Position numbers and translations under genes: made by a program. From NCBI GenBank assembly GCA_003453735.1, contig DMNE01000323.1, forward strand, positions 1 through 5,266: a stretch of 5,266 nucleotides of DNA, written 5' to 3'. The notes beneath the pieces were generated by a model. That model was not told the DNA's origin, searched no databases, and worked only from the letters and a program-made list of their open reading frames with translations. How positions within the stretch are numbered: the stretch's first letter is position 1; every line of letters starts with the position of its first letter. Source of the DNA: Nitrospiraceae bacterium. GTDB taxonomy: Bacteria > Nitrospirota > Thermodesulfovibrionia > Thermodesulfovibrionales > UBA9159. Shown piece after piece: positions 1 through 5,129 of this stretch.

Positions 1-590
1 CCGCAATTGTTTTTTACGTAACAATAAATTCGTGTCAGATCGGGTCCTAGGTTACCACCGCCCAAAAGACCTATTCCCGTCACGCTGTGGCACGCGATGC
101 ACGGGCCCCCGCCATTTTTAAAAACAGTTAAGCCGACAAAGAGCTTTTTCCCCAGGCCGGCGTCGCCCATGGAGATGACTTGCTTCTTTTGGGGAGGGGG
201 CTGAAGAGCGCCTTTTGGGGAGGCAAGAAAATCGAGTATTGCCGATACATTGTCTCTTGACAATCCGGGATTCGACATCTTCATTTTGTATTCATTGAGA
301 AGCCCGACTGCAGTCGGATCATTTGAACTGAACATCTTCTCGGGGTCGGAGATAAAATCCAAGAGCCATTCCTTTGGCATCTTTTCGTTTATCCCCTGCA
401 GGTCAGGTCCGACCTTTTTCCCGCCGCCTATAGTGTGGCAGGGCGCACACTTGCTCTCGAATAGTCCTTTGCCTTTTTCGACGAAGCTATTTTCCGCAAA
501 AACTCTCACGTCGTTGTAAAGCAGAACTACAGCTAACATGAAAACGAAAAAGGTTCCGTAGAGACAAAATATCTTTTTGGCTTTATCCAT
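1..590 (-). CDS. Exported cytochrome c with two CxxCH haem sites (3' end outside window)
   Basis: The frame opens at the ATG complementary to 588-590 and stays open to the left edge, giving 196 residues without a stop, so the C-terminus is missing. Residues 5-32 are a basic start followed by a hydrophobic stretch (FFVFMLAVVLL) ending in VFA-E, a signal peptide or membrane anchor for export to the periplasm. A first haem c site, CAPCH, lies at residues 48-52, with a likely axial methionine in KMSNPG (Met105). A proline-rich linker (about 130-134) leads to a second site, CIACH, at 164-168, followed by GPDLTR. This is the layout of a tandem class I cytochrome c that shuttles electrons in the periplasm; the redox partner cannot be inferred. 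The ribosome binding site is weak. Haem motifs and signal are seen directly; the respiratory role is family knowledge. The residues after LTRIY are unlike the usual continuation, so a late sequence error near the edge is possible. Confidence 0.88.
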   Translation of the reverse strand, partial: MDKAKKIFCLYGTFFVFMLAVVLLYNDVRVFAENSFVEKGKGLFESKCAPCHTIGGGKKVGPDLQGINEKMPKEWLLDFISDPEKMFSSNDPTAVGLLNEYKMKMSNPGLSRDNVSAILDFLASPKGALQPPPQKKQVISMGDAGLGKKLFVGLTVFKNGGGPCIACHSVTGIGLLGGGNLGPDLTRIYCYVKNNC

Positions 591-710
591 CTTTTTGTCT
601 TTGCATCTACACTAATCGGTTTACCATGCAAGGGAGGACATATGTGACATTCGATTTTGTTAACAGACTGAAACCCGCCGCCTTATCAGTATCTTAAAGC
701 ACGCTCCCTG

Positions 711-738
711 ATTATAAGCACAAGCGTGCGTTCAATAA
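711..738 (-). promoter_or_regulatory. Possible promoter of the cytochrome c gene
   Basis: A perfect TATAAT is complementary to 711-716. The best -35 at 16-base spacing is TTATTG (733-738), which is poor. It lies between the hairpin at 757-775 and the cytochrome start, leaving a leader of roughly 115 bases. An inverted pair GCACGC (699-704) / GCGTGC (724-729) brackets the -10 element and could be an operator. The -10 is seen; promoter use is inferred. Confidence 0.3.
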
Positions 739-756
739 CACTGTGTCCTCTCAATA

Positions 757-775
757 AAGAAGCTATCGGCTTCTT
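757..775 (-). terminator. Hairpin downstream of the HMA gene, candidate terminator
   Basis: AAGAAGC (757-763) and GCTTCTT (769-775) form a perfect 7-bp stem with a 5-base loop. It lies about 80 bases past the HMA stop and before the cytochrome gene. On the minus strand the hairpin is followed only by TTATTG, a weak T-tract, so termination efficiency is doubtful. On the plus strand it is followed by A residues, which argues against a plus-strand terminator. Confidence 0.35.
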
Positions 776-853
776 AAAAAACTCCCTTCGTATTAATTGT
801 GGTAGAGAACAAAGTCCTGTTTCAGGTCTGATTGACTTTCACCTAAAGCTTCT

Positions 854-1123
854 TTAGTGGTTAAACCTGTAACCCAACTTTTCGATGTTTTCTCTGGATA
901 TCTTCAGAATATTCTGTTCTGTGAGTTTCGCATCATCGAATTCGATCACGATCTTGCCATTTTCAGTTTCGACGGAGTTTACGCCATCCATCTTCCCGAT
1001 GAACCTTCGCAGAGCTAGGGAACACTCGTCACAGGCTCCTTACTGGCCCCATCGAATGTGTCCGCTTCTGTAACATAATCACAAAAAGGTCCGACCTCGA
1101 CATCGAAGAAGGATGGCTCCCAT
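854..1123 (-). pseudogene. Heavy-metal-associated (HMA) domain protein, frame broken by two one-base indels
   Basis: An ideal RBS (AGGAGG at 1130-1135, 6-base spacing) points to the ATG at 1121-1123, but that frame stops after 14 codons. The next frame over reads from 1119 to 1039 as 27 protein-like codons (EPSFFDVEVGPFCDYV..., ending in DGASK). The frame shifts again and reads GACDECSLALRRFIGKMDGV to a TAA at 854-856. Removing one G from the GGG at 1119-1121 and adding one G at about 1038-1039 gives one 89-residue protein. That protein has CDEC at 31-34, an HMA-type CxxC metal site, then the GV-S-V-GKIVIEFDD pattern of a beta-alpha-beta ferredoxin-like fold, ending in LGYRFNH. HMA domains bind soft metals such as Cu(I), Zn or Cd and act as chaperones or sensors; the metal is unknown. 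The conserved frame on both sides of the shifts suggests recent decay or base-calling error. Loss of function is therefore uncertain. Confidence 0.75.
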
Positions 1124-1129
1124 ATCTCA

Positions 1130-1135
1130 CCTCCT
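1130..1135 (-). promoter_or_regulatory. Consensus Shine-Dalgarno of the HMA gene
   Basis: AGGAGG on the minus strand lies 6 bases before the ATG at 1121-1123. It is intact although the reading frame behind it is broken, and it fixes the intended start and so the position of the first indel. Confidence 0.75.
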
Positions 1136-1300
1136 CGTTTCTGAAGTATCCTCCAGTTTTCTCATATACTACGCCACATCTCCGGTCTCGCTTAAGCAAG
1201 TGGACAACCCTTTGAGCATAATTCCTAATTGCTCCACAGACTACTCCGGGGTAACTAGCCTCAACTGTCCAAAGAGCTAACTGAGTTCTTCCGTCTTATC
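1136..1300. other. Spacer between CBM48 gene and HMA gene
   Basis: No coding frame. It contains a near-palindrome TACCCCGGAGTA (minus strand, one mismatch, about 1245-1256) and an inverted pair GAGCA/TGCTC (1214-1218 and 1230-1234) with an 11-base centre. Either could be a metal-regulator operator for the HMA gene, but neither matches a MerR-type promoter with a recognisable -10, so no regulator is assigned. Confidence 0.35.
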
Positions 1301-1843
1301 TCAAACTGGTGATACGCACACCACAGAATCGTCATCACCATATGGACCCTTAACATATTTATCAGCGTGCCAGTCATTTTCCCATCGGTTGCCATCTATA
1401 AGATAACGGAACCGGTATTCTTTACCTGCATCAAGCTCAAGTGTAACAACAAAGTCGCCGTTAGCCATTTTCTTAAGAGGAGTTGCCTGCCTATCCCAAT
1501 TATTAAACTCACCGACTATAGTTACCTTGCGCGCCTTGGGTGCAACTGCACCGGGGAGTTGGAAAGTGACTTTGTACACATTTCGTGATCTTACAAGCTC
1601 TTTCTTGATAAATTGGGGCTCTGTTGTCTGCATCTCACGAGTAGGTACGCTTATAACCACGATGGGGTTTTTTGTGGTGATACCGGCTTTATCTGTCACA
1701 ATAGATCCCCCCGCAAGAGCTTTCTCTTCCGACCTTTTTTCATGTACCATCGGTTTTTCAACCTCAGTGCTTTCATGGATGTCTTCCGTTCGCTTCCTGG
1801 TCCGAATAGAAATTTGCTGTTTTGCCTGTTGCTTTGTCTTCAT
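1301..1843 (-). CDS. Stand-alone CBM48 / isoamylase N-terminal early-set (glycogen-binding-like) protein
   Basis: This 180-residue protein starts at the ATG at 1841-1843, with AGGAGG (1850-1855) six bases upstream. Residues 1-85 are polar, Lys/Arg/Glu-rich and low in structure, with no signal peptide, so it is probably cytoplasmic. Residues about 88-178 form one early-set immunoglobulin-like domain: KVTIVGEFNNWD (107-117 region), TPLKK, a GxYRFRYLIDG-type strand (about 140-151), and RWENDWHADKY with Trp154 and Trp158. These are hallmarks of the CBM48/AMPK-beta glycogen-binding family, where the NNW tryptophan and nearby Lys contact alpha-glucan. The domain normally precedes the catalytic barrel of branching or debranching enzymes. 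Here no enzyme follows: the frame ends in SVVCVSPV. A glycogen-binding or scaffolding role is inferred. It has its own leader downstream of cfa with a palindrome (1905-1923), suggesting separate regulation. Confidence 0.88.
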   Translation of the reverse strand: MKTKQQAKQQISIRTRKRTEDIHESTEVEKPMVHEKRSEEKALAGGSIVTDKAGITTKNPIVVISVPTREMQTTEPQFIKKELVRSRNVYKVTFQLPGAVAPKARKVTIVGEFNNWDRQATPLKKMANGDFVVTLELDAGKEYRFRYLIDGNRWENDWHADKYVKGPYGDDDSVVCVSPV

Positions 1844-1904
1844 GTTAATCCTCCTTAAATCGTGCCGTGCAACTTGTTAACATCGTACGGCCGATGCTTG
1901 CCAA

Positions 1905-1923
1905 TTTGTATCAGTGATACAAA
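1905..1923. promoter_or_regulatory. Perfect 9-1-9 palindrome, likely operator for the CBM48 gene
   Basis: TTTGTATCA-G-TGATACAAA is a perfect 19-base inverted repeat about 60 bases upstream of the CBM48 start and 41 bases past the cfa stop. A second, weaker inverted pair, CATCG (1881-1885) / CGATG (1892-1896), lies between it and the gene. No T-run follows on the minus strand, so a dimeric repressor or activator site is likelier than a terminator. The binding protein is unknown. Confidence 0.5.
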
Positions 1924-1963
1924 CGCAATATGCCTTTCCGGATTCGTTTCCACACACAAAATG

Positions 1964-3154
1964 CTAACAGATCGGGCCGTATCCGCCCGGGACTCCCTTT
2001 TTAGAGAGAACGAACTGCCAGACCTGCTGCCAACGGCATCGAAAAGTGCCCGCACTGCTCAGCAAATAGTACTTCCACATCCGGTAGAATCTTTCGTCAT
2101 AAAAAGCCTTTAATTTATCCCAACTGCTGTTGAAGTTCTCAAACCATGCCATGAGGGTTGCGTCATAATAGAAGCCGAAGTTGTGCAGATTTTCCACGGT
2201 GAACAATCCCTCCAGAGAAGCGGTGATCTGTTTGAGCGAAGGGATAAGGGAGTTCGGAAAGATATACTTGTCCATCCAGAGGTCGCCGGCAACATGGGAG
2301 ACATCACTCCCTATGCAATGTAATAAAAACAGTCCGCCGTTTTTCAGACAGTTGTGAGCTTTTTCCATATAGGTCCGATAATTCCTGTAGCCCACATGCT
2401 CGAACATCCCAACTGAAACGATATGGTCGAACCGTTCGTCCACATCCCGGTAATCCTGCAGTCTGAGTTCCACAGGCAGTCCTCGGCATAATTCCTGCCC
2501 CAGAGAAAGCTGCTCCTTCGAGACGGTTATGCCGACGACATCGACATTGTATTTTTCGGCAGCATACTTTGCCAGACTCCCCCAGCCGCAGCCGATATCC
2601 AAAATCCTGTCTCCCGCTTTAAGGCCCAGTTTCCTGCAGATTAATTCCAGTTTGGCCTCTTGTGCTTCATCGAGATTATGAGCATCTTTCCAGTAACCGC
2701 AGCTATAAACCATCCTTTTATCGAGCATGTTCCTAAAGAGTCGGTTGCCCTTGTCATAATGTCTTTCCCCGATCTGAAATGCATGCGATTTCCTGCCCGG
2801 ATTGAACATTGCTGCCCCTAGGGTATGGAGAAGAAGTCGCACATTCTTTTTGAGTTTCACCTCGGGGTCTGTAGGCACGAGCTTCGCGAAAAAGACATCG
2901 AGTTCTTCGCATTCCCACCACCCGTCCATATAGGACTCTCCCAGCCCCAAACTGCCTTCGTTCAGGACCCGTCGATAAAACCGCTCGTCTCTTATTTGCA
3001 AGTCCCACGGCCTGTCTCCGTTCAGCGTGATGCCAGCAGAAGACAGGATTTCCTGTGTAACGGTTCGAAAATTATCTTTACCTTTTCCTCCTTCGACTCT
3101 TTCCCTATTCTGCGGCAAGAAACTGGTGTTCCCAAAGTGTCTGACTGATCTCAA
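1964..3154 (-). CDS. cfa: Cyclopropane-fatty-acyl-phospholipid synthase
   Basis: The enzyme transfers a methylene group from S-adenosylmethionine to cis double bonds of membrane phospholipid acyl chains, giving cyclopropane fatty acids that stabilise the membrane under acid, solvent or stationary-phase stress. Numbered from the TTG chosen here (396 aa), EGSLGLGESYMDGWW is at about 66-80, YSCGYW includes Cys152, and the SAM motif LDIGCGWG is at about 185-192. QDYRD follows, then MFEHVG (Glu252), LLHCIG (His279, Ile281) and YYDATLMAW (Tyr330). The Cys/Glu/His/Ile/Tyr set matches the E. coli bicarbonate-site residues 139/239/266/268/317 at a constant offset of 13, so the core has no indels. Start: TTG at 3152-3154 has AAGGAGG 8 bases upstream. 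The frame also allows an ATG at 3217, but that extension overlaps the conserved C-terminus of the upstream gene. A TTG at 3116-3118 would match E. coli length almost exactly but has no RBS. It probably shares a transcript with the 3105-3476 gene. Function is near certain, the start is not. Confidence 0.93.
   Translation of the reverse strand: MRSVRHFGNTSFLPQNRERVEGGKGKDNFRTVTQEILSSAGITLNGDRPWDLQIRDERFYRRVLNEGSLGLGESYMDGWWECEELDVFFAKLVPTDPEVKLKKNVRLLLHTLGAAMFNPGRKSHAFQIGERHYDKGNRLFRNMLDKRMVYSCGYWKDAHNLDEAQEAKLELICRKLGLKAGDRILDIGCGWGSLAKYAAEKYNVDVVGITVSKEQLSLGQELCRGLPVELRLQDYRDVDERFDHIVSVGMFEHVGYRNYRTYMEKAHNCLKNGGLFLLHCIGSDVSHVAGDLWMDKYIFPNSLIPSLKQITASLEGLFTVENLHNFGFYYDATLMAWFENFNSSWDKLKAFYDERFYRMWKYYLLSSAGTFRCRWQQVWQFVLSKKGVPGGYGPIC
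3087..3093 (-). promoter_or_regulatory. Orphan Shine-Dalgarno inside the cfa N-terminus
   Basis: AAGGAGG lies 11 bases after the stop codon of the upstream receiver-like gene, an ideal place for cfa initiation. However, no ATG, GTG or TTG in the cfa frame follows within normal spacing: the in-frame codons are AAA GGT AAA GAT AAT. Either the true start codon has been changed by mutation or miscall, or translation begins further upstream. Confidence 0.4.
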
Positions 3155-3476
3155 TCGAGAGCCCTCCTTTCTGCTCGGCAATGGAGAAATCGATCCCGAT
3201 GTAAAGATATTTGTCATTCAAATCTCTCTTGTTAGGCATCATGATAAACGAGCCTCTGCTTTCAAGGCTAGACACAAGGTAATCCTGCCCTTTTTCCTTA
3301 AGTACCCTGCTGTCAAAAATTAATGCATTGGGATAACGTTGCCCAATGATGTTTATTGCTTCTACCAGGCTATCGGCAAATCCGATCGATTCAATGCTCC
3401 CCAAGGCAGAAACCAGCGATATCAGCGTTCCTATTTTCGATGATGGACCAGTCGGAGAAATGATAAACGCCTTCAT
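3105..3476 (-). CDS. CheY-like pseudo-receiver domain protein
   Basis: This 123-residue single-domain protein starts at the ATG at 3474-3476 with only a weak AGAAAG upstream. Its order of elements follows a response-regulator receiver: strand 1 AFIISPT (3-9), strand 2 SIESIGFADS (27-36), a helix, then YPNALIFDSRV (48-58) with Asp55 at the phospho-acceptor position. FIMMPNKRD (78-85) sits where the Thr/Ser strand belongs, and GIDFSIAEQKGGLSIEI (94-110) recalls the GADFFFDKSTEF ending of NarL-like receivers. The acidic pair after strand 1 is replaced by Ser/Pro, the switch Thr/Ser by Pro, and the conserved Lys by Ala. It probably cannot be phosphorylated normally and may act by protein contact. 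It sits directly upstream of cfa, with the coding ends overlapping or touching, so co-expression is likely. The fold is inferred from pattern; no function is assigned. Confidence 0.65.
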   Translation of the reverse strand: MKAFIISPTGPSSKIGTLISLVSALGSIESIGFADSLVEAINIIGQRYPNALIFDSRVLKEKGQDYLVSSLESRGSFIMMPNKRDLNDKYLYIGIDFSIAEQKGGLSIEISQTLWEHQFLAAE

Positions 3477-3946
3477 GTCAGTCTTTCTATTTTTAATTGC
3501 GATAACAATAAAAGGATGGGATTCCCTCTTTTTAAAATATCTTAATACGTAATAAAGTCGTAGGGAATCAGGATTCTTGCCACAATATTGTAGGATTCTT
3601 GCTCATTATTTTGTACGGGTTATCCTACAGAATAAATACAACACTTTTGATAGAGGGTATTATCATTTCAGGCCATTTGATCGAGGGATACAGCTGTCAT
3701 GCCGATCTCAGCCATTTCGTTGGAATTCGTCGTTCTTAAGAAATTGGGCACCTTGTTATTTTTTGGGTTTGGTACACGCATATCTTTCAAAAGTTAATTA
3801 TGAAGTCAATTTGGCCATTCTTAGATGTCGGTTAGTCTCTGAAATGAAGAACACGTGTGCCGAGGCTCTCGAAGAGTCAATATCGAATATGCTTAACACC
3901 GACGTTTAGAATGCACTTACAAGGAACTGACTGATTTTCTGCAAAA
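3477..3946. other. 470-base stretch without a convincing gene; upstream region of the receiver-like gene
   Basis: Minus-strand frames are riddled with stops. A plus-strand frame (3577-3909) opens only from a TTG with no RBS, and its first half is rich in Cys, Tyr, Trp and Arg without domain features. Its last 39 codons are mildly protein-like (ending ALEESISNMLNTDV), so a remnant cannot be excluded. The region holds an 11-base direct repeat (3570-3602), a GAATC-AG-GATTC palindrome (3565-3576) and a 12-base imperfect direct repeat at 3646-3657 and 3676-3687. No convincing -35/-10 pair was found for the receiver-like gene. Confidence 0.45.
3570..3602. repeat. Tandem 11-base direct repeat with 22-base period
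   Basis: AGGATTCTTGC occurs at 3570-3580 and again at 3592-3602, about two helical turns apart. It is upstream of the receiver-like/cfa unit and could be a tandem activator or repressor site. On the minus strand the inner copy is part of TGGCAAGAATCCTGAT. This resembles a sigma-54 -24/-12 element except that the key -12 GC is GA. Confidence 0.4.
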
Positions 3947-4154
3947 TCATGCCATGTCCTTTGAGTCTATCCTGTCCGACTTCTTAACCCCTGTGTTTTC
4001 CATTACCGTTCTTAAGAACTCTTCTGCAATGCTTCTGGCGTCATAAAACTCTTTTCTACTTGTACTGCTGTCGATGAGTCCACAAAGCCCGTCCGACTCG
4101 AATTTGACTTCTTTTTCATGATTGAACAGAGAATGAAAGAGACGGAATTTTCAT
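3947..4154 (-). pseudogene. Unrecognised small protein, frame broken by one A-run indel
   Basis: From 4150 down to the TGA at 3947-3949 one frame is open for 67 codons, with strong purine-first codon bias. It encodes KFRLFHSLFNHEKEVKFESD followed by GLCGLIDSS, two amphipathic helix-like segments (KEFYDARSIAEEFLRTVMEN) and TGVKKSDRIDSKDMA. It has no usable start of its own. An ATG lies immediately upstream (4152-4154) in another frame, joined through AAAA (4148-4151). Removing one A gives an uninterrupted 68-residue protein beginning MKFRLFHSLF. As given, the ATG frame stops after 12 codons. It begins 35 bases after the response regulator stop and is probably the third gene of that operon. The RBS is weak. 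I do not recognise the family; hydrophilic composition and no signal suggest a cytoplasmic protein. Whether it is decayed or only miscalled is open. Confidence 0.5.
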
Positions 4155-4189
4155 TGCACGATCCACGTAAGCTTTCCTTGAAGGGAATT

Positions 4190-4816
4190 CTATTTCAGAA
4201 AAAGTTTTTTTATCTGGTAGAGGATAAGGTCAGAGTTTTTTTTCATGTTCATCTTCACAAGGATACGCTGCCGATAGGTGCTAACCGTCTTCGGACTGCA
4301 GGAAAGATCCTTTGCTATCTCTTTCAGCGGTTTTCCGGAGGCGATCCCACACATGACCTGATGCTCACGGGGTGAGAGCCTCCCATGACGGCTTTCACCC
4401 TCGTCCATCGCATGCAAAGTCAACAACTCGGCGATGGACGAACTTATATATCGTCCTCCTCTGATCACTTTCTTTATGGCAGTGATTAGTTCGTCAGGGG
4501 CGCTGTCCTTCATGAGATACCCGGAGGCGCCGGCCTTGAGCGCAGTCATAGCATAATCTTCTTCGGGAAGCATGCTCAAAATCAAGACAGGAAGCGTGGG
4601 CCTGAGTATCTTCAACTCCCTCAGTGTCTCGATGCCGCTCTGGCCGGGCATATTGATATCGAGCACAACGACGTCCGGGTTCAACTGTACCACCTTCTCA
4701 AGGAGTTCCTGTCCGCTGCATGCCTCGCCGACGCACAGCATCGCATTCCCCTCAAGTATCAGCTTAAGACCCTTCCGAACTACAGGATGATCGTCTGCAA
4801 ACACTACTTTTACCAC
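4190..4816 (-). CDS. NarL/FixJ (LuxR-type) two-component response regulator
   Basis: The 208-residue protein is full length for the family. The receiver domain (1-120) has the acidic pair Asp8-Asp9 in FADDHPVVRKGL, phospho-acceptor Asp53 in VVVLDINMPGQSG, switch Ser81 in LILSM, and Lys103 in GYLMKDS. The C-terminal LuxR helix-turn-helix starts at LSPREHQVM (147-155). It continues through LKEIAKDLSCSPKTVSTYRQ to KMNMKKNSDLILYQI. It should bind DNA as a dimer when phosphorylated by a partner histidine kinase, which is not in the window. The start is GTG at 4814-4816, with AAGAGGGGG five bases upstream. It overlaps the stop of the 91-aa gene by 7 bases, so the two are probably translationally coupled and transcribed from the promoter at 5130-5157. 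Domain assignment is firm; the target genes and signal are unknown. Confidence 0.95.
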   Translation of the reverse strand: MVKVVFADDHPVVRKGLKLILEGNAMLCVGEACSGQELLEKVVQLNPDVVVLDINMPGQSGIETLRELKILRPTLPVLILSMLPEEDYAMTALKAGASGYLMKDSAPDELITAIKKVIRGGRYISSSIAELLTLHAMDEGESRHGRLSPREHQVMCGIASGKPLKEIAKDLSCSPKTVSTYRQRILVKMNMKKNSDLILYQIKKLFLK

Positions 4817-5085
4817 CTTTGCCCCCTCTTAACAAGTAAAGTAGTGAATATAAGGTCCACGCTGCCGCCGGCGGGCATACAAATAAAGAACTCAGTGGTC
4901 TTGACTCCGTTAATCGCAGCGTCGATGCCAGAACCATGGGGATCTCCGTCAACGATGTTCGAGAGATTATCTACTGAGTGAAGCAGGACCCCCGTTTTGT
5001 TGTTTTCGGATTTCTCCGCTATCCAGTGGTGCCCCTTCTGAATAGCCCGTCTTTTTGCTTTTTTATTTGGTATCTCTCCCGTCAT
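4810..5085 (-). CDS. Unrecognised 91-aa protein coupled to the response regulator
   Basis: The ATG at 5083-5085 opens 91 codons with strong purine-first bias, supporting real coding. The first 30 residues are very basic and hydrophilic (NKKAKRRAIQKGHH). The remainder looks like a compact mixed fold: GVLLHSVDNLSNIVDGD (32-48), then GSGIDAAINGVKTTEFFICM (51-70) and PAGGSVDLIFTTLLVKRG (71-88). No catalytic motif, signal peptide or known domain was recognised, and there is a single Cys (69). Its TAA overlaps the GTG of the response regulator by 7 bases, so the two are almost certainly co-translated, and it may modulate or sense for the regulator. No kinase motifs (H, N, G boxes) are present. The RBS is not obvious. 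The distance to the promoter at 5130-5157 gives a leader of about 40 bases. Confidence 0.65.
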   Translation of the reverse strand: MTGEIPNKKAKRRAIQKGHHWIAEKSENNKTGVLLHSVDNLSNIVDGDPHGSGIDAAINGVKTTEFFICMPAGGSVDLIFTTLLVKRGQRW

Positions 5086-5129
5086 GATTCACATCGTAAT
5101 TTTGTAAATTAAGGAAAGACTATAAGCTC

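Larger units (their letters stand above)
591..853. other. Spacer between HMA gene and cytochrome c gene
   Basis: No protein-like frame was found on either strand. It holds the hairpin at 757-775, the TATAAT at 711-716, and a plus-strand AGGGAGG (631-637 region) followed by an overlapping ATG-TGA start-stop and a GTG that opens only 17 codons (644-697). The plus-strand signal leads to no plus-strand gene. Confidence 0.5.

Noticed and set aside
250..519. Plus-strand open frame opposite the cytochrome gene
   Set aside because: Shadow of the minus-strand gene, which carries two in-frame CxxCH motifs and a signal peptide.
631..697. Plus-strand AGGGAGG followed by ATG-TGA and a 17-codon GTG frame
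   Set aside because: It resembles a start-stop leader but no plus-strand gene follows, so there is nothing for it to control.
843..857. CTAAAG-CTT-CTTTAG hairpin over the HMA stop codon
   Set aside because: Short A/T-rich stem overlapping the stop codon with no T-tract on either strand; too weak to call a terminator.
885..1073. Plus-strand open frame opposite the HMA gene
   Set aside because: Antisense shadow; the minus strand carries the recognisable HMA sequence.
1240..1262. MerR-family type promoter upstream of the HMA gene (TTGAGG plus dyad TACCCCGGAGTA)
   Set aside because: The -35 and central dyad are suggestive, but at 19-base spacing the -10 would be CTGTGG, which is not credible.
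2754..3148. Several open frames on both strands within cfa
   Set aside because: Shadows of a very well conserved enzyme gene in another frame.
3577..3909. 110-codon plus-strand open frame
   Set aside because: It starts at TTG without an RBS, is on the opposite strand to all real genes, and its first half is rich in Cys/Tyr/Trp/Arg with no domain. Only its last 39 codons look mildly coding.
4764..4981. Open frames (both strands) overlapping the 91-aa gene and the regulator start
   Set aside because: They conflict with the coupled 91-aa/regulator pair, which has better codon bias. The plus-strand frame is the antisense of the conserved-looking core.
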